A stretch of 64,000 nucleotides of DNA. Origin: Escallonia rubra (taxonomy: Eukaryota; Streptophyta; Magnoliopsida; Escalloniales; Escalloniaceae). The translations under genes and the position numbers were made by a program. Of this stretch, positions 1 to 13,600 are shown in pieces. The notes under the pieces were generated by a model. That model ran no database searches and had not been told where the DNA came from. It saw only the letters and a list, made by a program, of their open reading frames with translations. Location of the stretch: positions 647,501 through 711,500 of the forward strand of contig JAVXUO010000415.1 in the NCBI GenBank assembly GCA_033065855.1, written 5' to 3'. How positions within the stretch are numbered: position 1 is the first letter of the stretch; each line of letters opens with the position of its first letter.

Positions 1-500
1 TTGGTAGTATAACCACCGGTGATGGTTTTCCTACCTTGCTCATCCTGCCACAGTGCCCACTCTCCGCCCCTTGCCACCGCAGCCCCAATCGCAACCAACC
101 AACCAGCCGCAAAATCAACCGGATAAATACCCCGACCAAGATCCGGCAATGAAGACAGTTAGAGATCTACAATCGTCAAAAAATGGGCCACCCCACTAAC
201 GACACAGCAGGTCCAGCGAAGAAGATGGAGGTCGCCGACCAGATCTGTCGTTGGCTTGGTGTTGGGGCTTTTTATGTGTGTAAAATGAAGAGACGGAGAG
301 ATGAAAAAAGACAAGAGAAAGAGACGATAAAAAGATGGAATTTCAATTTTATTCGGGGGCAATCAGGTCTTTTTATCAAATCCGTTATGTATTTCCGTAT
401 TCCGTTTGGTCAACGGACATAAGTGTAATTTGTCCAAACTAATGGACACGCTTGTAATTTTACCCAAACCTCAGGGACACTGCTGTAATTATGCCTTTTA
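1..500. repeat. Possible right half of a Mutator-like element
   Basis: The stretch goes from a C-rich, low-complexity interior (about 40-170) to an outer part (about 370-500) with phrases about upstream, evenly spaced 'gtgtaattt'-like words. This layout matches the terminal regions of the MULEs found elsewhere in the window. The left half would lie outside the window, so neither inverted repeat nor target duplication can be checked. Short open frames on both strands show no protein family I recognise. It could also be unrelated intergenic DNA. Confidence 0.25.
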
Positions 501-1660
501 TATATGTATAGATATAGTATTCCAGGTTACAATGGAACATACAAAAAAAATAACCATGTGAAGGACATGTTATCACGCAAATAACTGTACTTTAATAACT
601 TTAAAACAAACTTAGAAGTATTTATTTGTCACGAGCCCAAATTATAACTATAGGTGAATGATTCGATCTAGCGATTTTTAAAAGTCATGATTATATATGC
701 ATTTTAAAAAAATTAGAAAATTTCAATTTTATAATAGTTTCTTTAAACCAATATGTTTGTATTCAGAACCAATATATTAGTTTCAATATGAATGGAGGTA
801 AGTTTTGATAAGATTTTTTCAGTAACAATATTCAAAGAGCATGTTGCAGTACTTCAAAGGAGATTTTATAGGACTTTTAAAAGTTTTTTTTTTTTTCTTC
901 ATTAAAGGTCCAAACAACCATTGACTCTAATAAAAACATACATTCCAATACGGGTATTTTAAGTTTTTTTTCCTTTTCCTTTAGTAAAAGTCAAATCAAA
1001 CTCTTAATTATAATAAAATGTATTCCAATAAAGGCATTTTAAGGAAAGAAACTTGATATGATATTGTATGAGAAGCCAAGACTACCCTTACTTTTTAATC
1101 TCTCTAATCAAAGGTATTCTATAGAAAGAAAATTTATAAGTAAAAAATACCCCTAATCACACTCAATCTTATATGCAGACTTAGATTTAAAAGGGGTATT
1201 ATGTGGGGAAAAAAAAGATTTAACCATTTAACCCCATCTGTGCTTTTAAATATGTATAGATATAGATATAGATAGATAGATAGATATAGATAAATGTGAT
1301 CCAACCTTGCGTTGGCCGATTGCAAATTGTTGTGTGATCTTAACAATGATGAATACAGCTAAAGATTATAGGTCAAGAGTCGAGATAGCTCTGCACGATC
1401 CAAACTTACAGCAAACAGTCAACAAGCTCTGATGAGGGATAATGTAGTGGTTCTATTTGAAGGCATAATACCTAGACACGTTTTAGTAGCTCTTTCACAG
1501 GCAAACTACACTAGGGGCAAAGATATCGACCCGACTGAATTTTTGCAACCAAAACTACGCCCCTAAATAATGGGGACATCGATCTCAGGCAAGAATCGTC
1601 CAAGGCAATAGCGCAACTGGTAGCAGTCTCAAGAAACAAATCTTTACACAAACTAAGAAA
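501..1660. other. AT-rich intergenic DNA downstream of VPS33
   Basis: No gene is seen here. The sequence is AT-rich with several A/T homopolymers and a GATA-type microsatellite at about 1251-1293. The VPS33 stop codon is at 1661-1663 on the minus strand, so the 3' untranslated region should occupy part of this interval. I could not place a poly(A) site with confidence. Confidence 0.5.
1251..1293. repeat. GATA/TATAGA microsatellite
   Basis: A run of imperfect gata and tataga units lies downstream of VPS33. It is a simple sequence repeat with no gene content. Confidence 0.8.
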
Positions 1661-4600
1661 TCAACCCAAGTTCTCCACAAATGCTTCAGTCAAGGTATGG
1701 CCGCTCACAATTTTGGTAGTTCCTACAACCAAGTCATATGCCATCCCTTCCTGCAAGACATTGTCATAAGACACCTTGATAAATGATGACGATGATGGTG
1801 GTCAGGATGCAATTGCAATGACAAGTAAAATAAGACATCTTCATCTCACTCGCAGAATTTTTAACGCAAGTAGACTCTACGAAAAACTAGCATCCATGGC
1901 CAAAACCTGTTACATTAGGATTTAAATCTGTTTAATATACCTGGAGGCACTAAACACTTTGGTTTCTGCAAAAAGGGGGCTATACAGTAGTTGCAAAGAA
2001 GGCAGTACACCCAAGAATGGGAGCCGTAGGAATCATCGTAAGTGTGTGATAGATGAGCTACTCTCTCTCCCAGAGATTGGGAAATTTCTCCTAGTCTATG
2101 TGACGGTCACTCTACAAGGAGGGGAAGTCTTTTAATCCTAATTTAACAGTCAGCAAAGTAACCACCCAAGTCTACGGTATCAAGCTATGCGTGTGTTTGT
2201 GTTTGTGTTTGTGTGTGCGTGTGTGTGTGAGAGAGAGAGCCCAAGTCTTGGCGCAGCACATAGGGAGAAACTTGGGGCCTGATCATTTAGACTTTAGAGT
2301 TTAAGAAGGGATCAAGGTTTTGAGACCCAAGGACAAGAAAATGTTCTGCTTAGGTGAAGCCTAGATAAGGTGGAAAATATGATATGAACAAGGAGACGGA
2401 TAATCAAACTAACCTAGGCATTACATTGAGAGGGTTCTTAGGCATCACAGCTAATAGGAAATACCTAGGCATCGCACCTAGGGTTCTTGAACATCACACT
2501 CGAGGAGATAATTTTGTTTTCTTCAATTGCCCAAAACAAACTATTACATGACTTGTATAGGAGAACTAGAGCAGACATAAAGATACTGAAGGGTTGGAAT
2601 CAAGGGATTTGTCAGCCAGCTGGAATTCATGGAGGATTTCAACAGGCGTAAACTGATAGAGGAGAACATCAGAAGCCAGATTTCACAATTGTTTCCAAAT
2701 AAAAACAGCAACATATCTGTAAAAAATCAGCAGAGAATCACCCCCAAAAATTCCCGAGATGAATCTTTTCCATCTGTGCCGAAGCTACATGAGAACTTGG
2801 GGCTTTACGTCAAGCATATGGACCATCCAAATGCTGCGTTGAAATGAAACCAGCCCGAATATGGATTCTTTGAGCCTACCCTTATTGCACCTCTTGTGGA
2901 CTTCATCAAGTCTACAGTGTGTAGTAACCACTATCACACTACCCCATACACGAGTACGCGCGCGCGCGCGGGGGGGGGGGTGGGTTTTGCCATTCATTTC
3001 CACATTCCCAAAAAGATGAAAAGATGTGTCTGCCGGAAAAGTTGGAAACGTGTAACCTTGTTTGCTTTGAAAACAATACAATAAGAGAGTAAAAATTCAA
3101 ACTATTCTACAAAAATATGAGATCATTATAAGTTGTTTGGATATCATTTATCAAGCATTTTCAATGTTAAAATAATTGGAGAGAATCCAAGGAAGTTTTA
3201 TTGTATACTATCATAAGGTGATAATAGTGTATAACTGGAGAGAATCCTAAGCAAGTTTGATTGCACGGCTATAATGAGTTTATGAATTGTGTTCTAACAA
3301 AAATATTTTTGGAGTTTTTGAAATCAGAATCCTGAAATGGTAAATAAACAAGATCTTCTTAACAAGACAAAATCGAAAACAACGGAAAAGGCTCTCCAAA
3401 TATTGTCATGTGTCATGTTTACCGTGCCTAATAAATTCCAGCACACAAACATATGAACAAAGGACAATATTAAGTGTAAATGAAGAAAGAATCTTAATCG
3501 ATCTCCAACTTGAACCGTAGATATCTGAATAACTATGGACATAACATATAATGTCCCATACTGCAAATGACCAATGATGTTTATCATTCACGACAAGACT
3601 TAATACTATCAAATGCATTACTTATTACCACGTGCATCTGTGTTCTGTTAGTCAATTAGGAAAATTAATGATGTGGTCTGGTTTTCTGAGACCTCATATT
3701 TCTTTTCTGAGAAGGTTGTGGAAGTGGCCTTTGCCACTTCAGGAAACTTCCCCAACAAACCTGGAGTGTGTTAGTAACAAATGACACCGTGATATAATTG
3801 ATAAGTGACAATGAATGAAAAAAGAAGATTCTCCTTTTCATGAGTCATGGCTTCAAGACATAATGAACTTACCTGAGCACTGAGAAAACGAAGTGCGGAA
3901 ATCTCGGCAAATGTTACCCCTCCAATGAACACAACTAGGACTAGGGAGCGCCTTCCACCACCAACTCTGAAGTATGTTATGCTAAGTTTAGTGCACTTTA
4001 GATAAACTTCCAGAGCACAAAATAAAAACAAACACATACAAAATAAAAACAAACACATTTGATGCATGTCTTTAGAAACAAGTGGAAAGAGATACATGAA
4101 GCAGCATGGGAACAAGGCCTTTGGAGTCAAATGTAAACTAACAAATTTTTCTTCCCCCATCACAAAGTTTAGAAAAATAGTTCCTTCATAACTTGGAAGA
4201 GAGACCAACCATGACTGCCAGAGCCACTACCACACCAATTTTCACCTCCGCAGTATCGTTGTTCTCAGAGTTCTTTTCTATGTCTTATCTTTTCTTTCTT
4301 TCCTCAACAGTGGCAGGTATTCTCATGATTCTTTTCGACAAATAAACTGTCACTGAACTGCCCAAAACGGGGGTTAAGATCATGTAAGCTCATGGTGGAA
4401 AATTAAACAACGTAAAAAACATCCCAATGGAGCAGTCCCAGAGCTGATAGTAAGCCTTCGACGTTTATTAATCTACTTCCTTGTAGAGAGTTCCATAACT
4501 CATAACCTTTTTCCTGTTCTATCATTTCCTCTAGTGGAGCCTCAAAACACATCATTAAGGGTCCTTCACACTCGATTTTTTCGTTGAATTATCCTTTTCC

Positions 4601-7600
4601 CTTCTTTTTCATGCTTTTCCTTTTGGTTTAAGGAGATGGACAAGTAAATAAAGATATTTTGCCCCAGGAAACAAGTTTTGTTGACATATTTGGACCTTCT
4701 GATTTCATATTTTGGTTAATATTAGACTCTAGAGATGAGAAATTTTGGGACTATAAGAGCAGTTACTGAAGCATACTTGTCAGCAGTATGCGGAGCCCCA
4801 GGTAGACTGTCAAATGATGGACTGCTTGCGAAACCACTCTGTAGATAATATGTGACACCCAGATATCAAAGGTGATAAGTCTATGGTAAGAAAGGAAAGA
4901 AAAGACACAGATAAAGGCAGCAAAGATCTAAAAGTTTACTTACCCTTTTTGTTTCTGAATGTGGTCCTGGCAACAGCTTTAGTATGTCTTCAATGGGTCG
5001 CCTAGAGGATCAAGCTTTCCCACATTATATAAAGTATGAATAACACATAAACACCATGCTGCTGCTTATATTAGAACTTTTATTTAAACAAACCGTTCAA
5101 GTTAACCCAAGAAAATAAAAGAAAGACTACACCACACTAAAAGGAGACTTGACAATGCTATCAAAGAACTCTCAAACCTTTGGAAGCATTACCAGGAGTT
5201 TTAAAATGTGTCGAGTGCATTCAACATAACTCTGATCTAAATGATCGCAAGTAAGATGAAATGTGGGTCACTGGTCATGTAATAGTATAGCCTGCCTCTA
5301 ACCACTTGTTGTATACTTCGACTTGGTAACATCATATTGTATCTCGTGGTCATGGGTGTAGTGGTGACGAGACATTTGGAGGGTAAGCATAGATTTAGGA
5401 AAATCTGAAATCTAAGAACCTGTGTATTCATTGTATCTTCCAGGTTCATAAAGTCAACTCAGCTCGATATAAAGCTTCATCCCAAATTAGGTAGTGTTGG
5501 CTCTACGAATCTGTCTTCTAACTATAGTAATGTGCACAAAATGGAGAGCCAGCATTACTTGGAATAGCAGGCTCGGGATTTACTACTTCGAAATCCTTTT
5601 TCTAATTCCTTTTGTTTCGCTGCAGACTGGTAGATATCAAGTTTTCCTTTGGAACCCAGGTTGATGCATCCCTACTTATTCACTGGCAATCTTTGTCAAG
5701 CTTAAACTTCAAAATCTCTCGTACTAGCCTTGATGCCAACTAATTAGTATCTTATTAGAGGAGAGGAAATTGGCTAAAGAATGTTTCGTTGAGAAACTCA
5801 GAATGCAGATACTTTAGACCCTTAGAACTTACAAGCTATGATAGCACCATACTGGAAACTAAGTTCATTGTCTGTATTTGCTTCAGAATTCAATTGTTCT
5901 ATTGTTGGTGCTGGCGTGCAGTTGCAAAAGCAATGCAGACACCTTGACGAAGCTAATCTGCAGAGAGGTCCATTTGAAATACCATAAGAGTTCTTTACTG
6001 CAGCTTTTTTAGCATCATCGCCTTTGCTAGTTCACAAGCAGAAGCCACAATAAATTACAGGCATGTTAACAAATGGAAATGCAATTTTTCCTACTCATTT
6101 TCATTAATAATTTAGATCTTTGTCTGATTATATCAGCTTACAACGCATTCCAAAAAGGGTTGATCTGATTCATCCTTTTTCATTGAACGCTGGCCATCGT
6201 GTTGCTAAATGTTTTAGACAATATGAACCTAATAGTAGCACTTTCGAAATAAAGCTCACCATCCAGATCGAATTGCATGCTGAACAAGGCGAATACTGAG
6301 AGGTGCATATCCAGAAAAGACATAAGAGATGTCATTTGGACTGTCAGGAAGAACACCAAAGCAAAGGTCAGCCACTTTTACCAGGAACATCAACATCGTT
6401 AATCCAAAATCCAAACCGGACTTTAAGAAATTCCCCTTGCTGCTATTTTTTCGGTTATCGCTGTTAATTGTATTTATCAAGAAACAAAATACAGTTTTAC
6501 CTTATAGAGTACTTTATTCTTATACACAGACACACACATCGAATAAAGTACTCCCTCCGTCCCACATAATTTGATAAACTTTCTTTTTCAGGCCGTCCCA
6601 CAAAAATTGCTCATTTCCAAATTTTATGTAGCTACTTTTACATATTTACCCATTTTACACTTTTTTTATTCTATTTCTCTCTTCACATATAAATCTCCAT
6701 CAACTCATTTTTTCTCTCCTGTCCCACTTTCTTACACTTTTTAATTAATTTCTCTCTTCACATCTAACACTCCACTAACCCATTTTCTCTCTCCTAGCCC
6801 ACTTTATTCCCTCCTCTCTAAAGGGTAGAATGGGAAACAGACAATATATCACTTAAATCCTTAATCTGCGTGCAAAAAAAAGTTGATCAAATTATGTGGG
6901 ACGGAGGGAGTACTTTTTATTCTTACGCACAGGGTCACACACAGATATTAATTATCTATTTATTATCATGAAAAGAATATCAAGAAACTGTATGCAGCTG
7001 AAACTCCAGACTTGGCAGAATTGATTTTACATAAGAAAAAGATGAAAACAGTAACTACTCATACTTATCCATCCAATCACGAAGGACCATCAAGAACCAG
7101 AACTGTTAATTCACTCCTAGTTATCTAGTTGATGTGGAAAATGTAATTTTGAAGAGGCACTTTGCAACAAAGAAGTTATCTCTGTCAGTCAATATGTGGT
7201 CAGGTAGCTTTGGTCCCCATAAGCTTTCCTGTCTTTTACTCCATGATAAGAAGGCAATTACATGTTTTTTCTCCCAGCCAAACTAACCTTCTTAGAGCTT
7301 CTCTGCTCCTACTAAGCTAAATTATAAATGTTATCTTTGAATACTACAAATAAACTTCTTGCAAGCAAAAGGAACCGCACTGATGTAATCATATGTTTGC
7401 AGGGGTTAGAAAAGTGCCTTCTAAATTCAGGGAACTAACATAAATGCGCATTCATGTTAGTGGAGCTTGACTCTAGATATTTGTCAAGTCAGTAAAAGAT
7501 AGTGGTCAAAGAGAAACTTCCCATGTCAAAGTAAATTGCTGATTTTGTCCTTTGGTTTGTGATTATGTAGGATGCAGATATCGGCATACTCGAAGCTAAT

Positions 7601-10600
7601 TTTGGTAATAGGAGCTTTAACGGCAAACATATGCTTCAAGACTCGTAGTCCTTCGAGTCTAGATTTGCTTTCTTTATATTTCCCCTTCCACCGCACCATT
7701 TCTCCATCTAAATATTTCCTCAATGTGCTCATACGTGTGTGTATGAAAACCAAAAAAAATGCTGGCGACCCTATGTACATGTCACTATTTGCACAAAAGG
7801 AAAGATGTGAATGTGATTCTTTTTTAGCCATTGGCAATATAAATCTGAGAGTAAGGAAACAAATAATTGTTTATCCTCAAATATGTTATCATAGATGAGT
7901 TTTTAAGCTTGAAAGGAACCTGATCAAGCCTTGGCTCGCAGTGTACCCTGGATTTGAGGTGCAAGTTCAACTTGATAGGTATAGTTTATAGCAATACTGA
8001 TCAAAACACAAAAACAAAGAATAAAAAGAGGAAGCCATAACTCTAGAGATAACATGCACTGTCTATTTAGAAACCTAATGCAACTTTAGCAAACCCAGTT
8101 TACTAAAAAACATGGAAAAAATTTCAATAAAAAAGCACCAAGAAGCTGATCCAAATTTTGGGCCATACACTGTCCTTACACTAATACTTTGGACCGACAT
8201 ATCGACTCACAGCAATTTGTACAAGCACAACAAAACTATTACCAAGAGCACATAGAGACCGAAGTTAGACACCTATTACGACTCTACTAAACATACAGTC
8301 GACATTCCAATTCAAGTTCTTGTAAATTTGCTTTTAATTTAGTATCACATGCACATTGATAGTGGTCATGAACTCGCCAAGAAGACCTAGAAAATATCTA
8401 AAAATTATTCAGAGAAAATAAATTACAAGACTTTTATCGTGATCAAGAGGAACAATACTTGGCAGTGTCGGTATCATCGACTACAAGTTGCAGAGCACGT
8501 TTTACTGTCAGCCAGTTGCCTTTTGACTCCTGCAAGGCACAAGTAGATCTAGGTTAATTCTTATAAGCAAGTAACAAAATCATACATCATGAAGGGGCAA
8601 GAGATGATGTACCTGCTTCTTAAGCAACCCAGCTTTTTCCAAGTTATTTAGTGTAGCCATATGTTCAAATCCATAGCTATGAAGTAGCTCTCTCCTAAAC
8701 ACAAAAGCTCAAAAGTATGATAAACCCAAGAAGGCCCTAAAATATCCAGGAAATGAGAAAATAAATCTAATTTTTGCAACATGCCTCAAATAGTCAAAAT
8801 TCTTTTTGGGTAACCCTGAATTGGTGACAGAAAATAGGATGAGAAGACGTAGGATATTGACAAGAGGCTCCTGCTTGTGGATCATTTCTTCAATGTACTC
8901 AAAGCATCTGCATCCATAAACAGCATTAGTTCCACGCACTCACCATACTCCTGTTCAAAAACATGACTCCTTTGGTGTAAAAAACAATGAGACTAAGATA
9001 CACACACATGTACAATTGCATTATTTAACCTACTACTCAGCACATTGTAAGGGTAATTGCTTAAACAGTTCTAATCAATAAAAGGAAACCAGAAAATTTA
9101 TCTCTTAACATTTGCTAAGGGGAGTCATAAAAAGAAATTTAGCTTACATATCATAGCTCTGAGCCTCCACAATTGTGTGTTCCATGTCAAGTCGCCCAAG
9201 AAACGCAGGTTTAGATGTGTACGTAGATAAATGCTGAGCAAGATTTATGTGCCTCTATAGAAAGACATAAGAAGCACCTTATAGGCTTGAGCTAGCTCCA
9301 ATACCAAGTGATAAAGTCCACAAAAAGAAAACACTCACAGTCATTTCTGGCAAGGAGTTGAGCTTCCTGACGAAGTCCTTCAGCTCGGAGACTGTTTGTG
9401 ACTGTACTCATTAAAAAGAATCCAATCAAGTTTCTATAGCAAAGCATTTGTTCCAAGAAGAAATTGACTATGCTTTCTAGATAGTACTACAAAGTTAGTC
9501 TAGAGCTGACTGGTAATTTTTTTAACCTGTTTAATTAGGTTAGATCGATAGAGGCACACAATTTGGAAAATAATCTATATCTGTAGCAGGGAATAAATGA
9601 GCACGAATGAGAGGGCACTCCTCATAAATCCCACTTGTCAGGTATTGGAGACTAGGGGATGTTCATTGACTTACAGTAGTTGACATCTCGGTGTAATCCT
9701 GCTTCATGGAGGTTGCTTTTTGACGTAGAACCTGCAGTCACAATGCAAATTGCAGCTAAAGGACGGAACTCTAAGAAGGAACTAATCTCCAATTTAGAAG
9801 CAAAAATGAAGAGCTATGACAAAAAAACGTGTGGCAGGTGATGAAATTATGGAAGCTGAGCCACATCCAGTTCTGGCAACTTGTGACCTTTTGCGTCTCT
9901 GACAGAGTTCTTTTTTTTCTCCTCACAGACCGCCAACCGCTGGTACTACCAGCATAACCCCACCCACAACCAAGAAAAATCACAAACCTAAACTTGCAGG
10001 CTCTCTTACTGAGTTGCAGAAAAATGGTCAAATAGCCTCTCTTAGTGAGTTGCAGTCTACTGAGAAGAGAAAAGGTTAGCCAACCATCTGGTGGCCCCAC
10101 AGATCACTTTGGACAAAACAGAAAGAGAGACTTGACTATCTGTGTCACCGACGAGGATAGCCACAAATGCAGGGGCTGACAGAGATATCATCGTAGATTA
10201 TCTATATCTTTTGGATTCTGTATATTTTCGGTGATACACAATCACACGTGCATATCAGTAGCTATTGTAACAGTCCAAGGTTGTAGCAGCCCACACATTA
10301 CAGGGCACAATTGATGCTCATAGATGGTATATAACGCTAGGGATCTCATAGTGAGACTCAAGCAAATTCATTCCAGAATTCTACGCTTCATAGTTTGTCA
10401 GATATCAAAGGTAAGGTTTTTCTTCGGGAATTTGCTTTTCTGGAAATTTTGTTCTTAGTTTTTTTCACAATTTGTAACAAAACATTGTCCTCATTTCGTT
10501 TCTCTTTCTCGTTTACATCATATTTGGAGAGAAAAACAGTGTTTTGATTGGAAGAAATATTTTTTTGCGGAAATTTAGTCTTTGTTCTTTTATTCAAGGC

Positions 10601-13600
10601 CAAGAAAGGTGGTGGTATATCAATGGATCTGAGGAGAAGCCAACAGATAGCATATGCTACACGAGGGAAGTCCACTAGCCATGATTTGAGACCGATGGGG
10701 CGTGATTCCCGTCATGATTTTGGGCAGCTTGCAAGGGATTATGTATTCGAATTATTGCAAGAAAGATGGCCAAATCCTTTCAGAGCGTCACCGTCAACCA
10801 CAAAATCAAAATAATCCGAAAGCATATCAAGATTCTAGTGCAATCAACTACTTTTTGCCAGCTGCCAACACATCTTCTTCCTCTGCAGTTCCTGTAATCT
10901 TAAGTCAGTAAAGCAATTGATCCAAAATGCCTTACCCGTCATGGGATTTCAAATAACCATTTTTCCAAATCAAGGGTTTTGTGTATTAACTCAGGAGTGC
11001 TCTCGAAAATTTCCATTCTCTCTCACCTTATTCTGGTTCTACTATAGTTCAAACTGCGGATGCTAATTAACTATCAATTGCTGCTATTGGTAATGTGCGT
11101 TCAGATTCTTTATATCTCAAAGATATCTACGTTGTACCCACTGTTTCCACTAATTTGCTTTTGACTGGTCAGTCAATCAATAACAACTGTAATGTTTTGT
11201 TTTCTCTCGCTGGTGAGGACCTGGGAATGGGGATGATGATCAGGAAAAGGAGTAAGCTTGGCGTTTCTTCTTGTACGCTATTTCTTCTTCTGTTCCTTCT
11301 GTTTTTCTAGCTTCTTAAGATTGTAATCAATCCAATTTATGGACTTTAGGGCATCGTAGACTAGGTCATCCACATTCCCAAAAATTGTCAATTATGCCTC
11401 AGACTGGTTTAATATCACATAAAGAGGTTATTGCAGATAATCAGGTGCACAAGTTGTTGCATGGCTATGAGAAAAGTTCTTCCCTTTCTAAACAGCACCA
11501 ATGTCTCCTTAAAACCCTTTAAACTTGTCCAATCAGATGTTAGGTTGCAACTACTTTATCATCTTCCAAATATGGGTACTTAGTCATCTTTATCGATGAC
11601 TGTAGTAGATTTCCATGGGTTCATTTATTACATGCAAAGTCAGAGGTTTTCATTGTCTTTAAGTACTTCTTTGCAATGATTAAAATCCAATTTCAGCTTC
11701 ATATCCAAGCATTTCATTGTGATTTCGAGAGACCATACACTTACATTCCAGTACAAGATTTCCTTTTGGATAACGTAATTGAATTTCAGTGATCATGTCC
11801 AGGTGCTCAACAAAATGGAGCTGCAGAACGCAAGAATAATCAAATCCTTGATACTCTTCGCCTTTTCTCTTCGAGTCTATTGTTCCTCCAACATTTTGGG
11901 ATGAAGCCATTCGAACTGTTTTTTTTGTTGATTTATCAGCAAATTGCAAAAAATCTTGGGCGGCACAAAAGTCCTTATATCTTATAATTTCGGCAAACCC
12001 CCGAACTTTGACCAGTTACACACTTCTGGCTGTATATGCTTTGTTAATCTTCCTCCAAATACACGTTAGATCCTACAGCTCAATATGCTCAATGCAATTA
12101 TTGGATATGCTAGTGGAAGAAAAACGGGTTCTGGTCATACGATATTAATTCTAGAAGAGTTTGTGTTTCTAGGAATGTAGTGTTCATAGAAAACAAGTTT
12201 TCTTACTACAGTGAACGCTTACCTTCTCCAAGTATTTCTGCTTATATTTTGCATTTCTTTTCAGATTCTCCAGAACCATCATCTTCATTTTCAAAACAGG
12301 TAATATTTACAACCGGCGGGAAAAATCAGTAAGTACTATCCTTCCACATCCTCCCGGCACGTGAGCAACCTTGTTTCCAGTGCCCCTTGATGCTTCATCT
12401 CCTTCTACTTCACTTCAGGAACCGTCTCGGTCTTCCAGAACTTTGAGACCATCTGACCATTATGGTTTTGTTTCTACTTCATTAGTTACTCCTTTTAACC
12501 ATTATCACCAAATCTTGCAATCAAGCTGTAGGACAAGAATGTTGGCAAAAGGCAATGGAAGAAGAGTTGAATGCTTTGACAGGGAATGAGACATGGGATG
12601 TTGTTCCTTGTCCGACTGCTCCCACTGGCTGTAAGTGGGAATACACGATAAAGGTGAGATCTGATGGATCTTTACATAGCAACAAGGCTCGTCCTATTGC
12701 ATTAGGCAACAAGCAAGAGTATGGAATTGATTATAGCGAGACATTTGCTCCTGTCGCCAAAATGACAAGCGTGCAAATCCTTATTGCACATGCCGCCTCA
12801 AATGCATGACCATCTATCAAATAGACATGTGTTTCTTCATGGACATCTTCAGATGAAACATGTTTTGTGGATTGAAACGTTCGTTATATGGACCGAAACA
12901 AGCACTCAGATAATGGTTTGCTAAGTTTCGACAGACAATCCTTCGTACCGATTTTCAACAAAGTCAGCATGATCCTTCATTATTCCTAAGATATTCTTCT
13001 CGCGATTTGACTATTGCGCTTGCAGTTAATTTAGTGAGTCAGTTTAAGACCAGCCCAGACATCTTCATCTTGCTGTCCACAGAATCATTCGCTATTTAAA
13101 TACGACTCCAGAAAAAGGACTTTTCTTCCCAACCACTTCATCAACATTAACCGCTCTACAAATGCTCATTGGGCAGGCTCCCCATAAACTCGTAGATCTG
13201 CCACAGGCTGGTGTGCGTTCTTAGGAGACTCCATCTCTTGGAAATGATATATCCAACTCTTATTCGGAGTCAAAATACAGGGCAATGTCTTTGGAAAGTG
13301 TAGAAATCACATGGCTACTTAGTCTATTAACAGAGTTTGGTTTTCCTTAACAAGGCCCTACTCCACTTCATGCGGACAACACTAGTGCAATGCATATTGC
13401 AGAGAATCCAGTCTTTCATGAACGCACGAAGCATATTGAAGCGGACCGTCACTATATTCGCAATGCCTATGATCGTCCACGTATTTTGCTACCATTCATC
13501 TCCTCGAATCTTCAAGTGGCAGATTTTTTTTCCTAAAGCTCTCACGAGGGATCGGCACCATTTTCTTGTTAGCAGTTCTTTTTGGTAGATACGCAGCATT

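Noticed and set aside
2629-2847. 72-aa frame in VPS33 intron 21
   Set aside because: It looks somewhat protein-like, but no family is recognised and it lies inside an intron without splice or repeat support.
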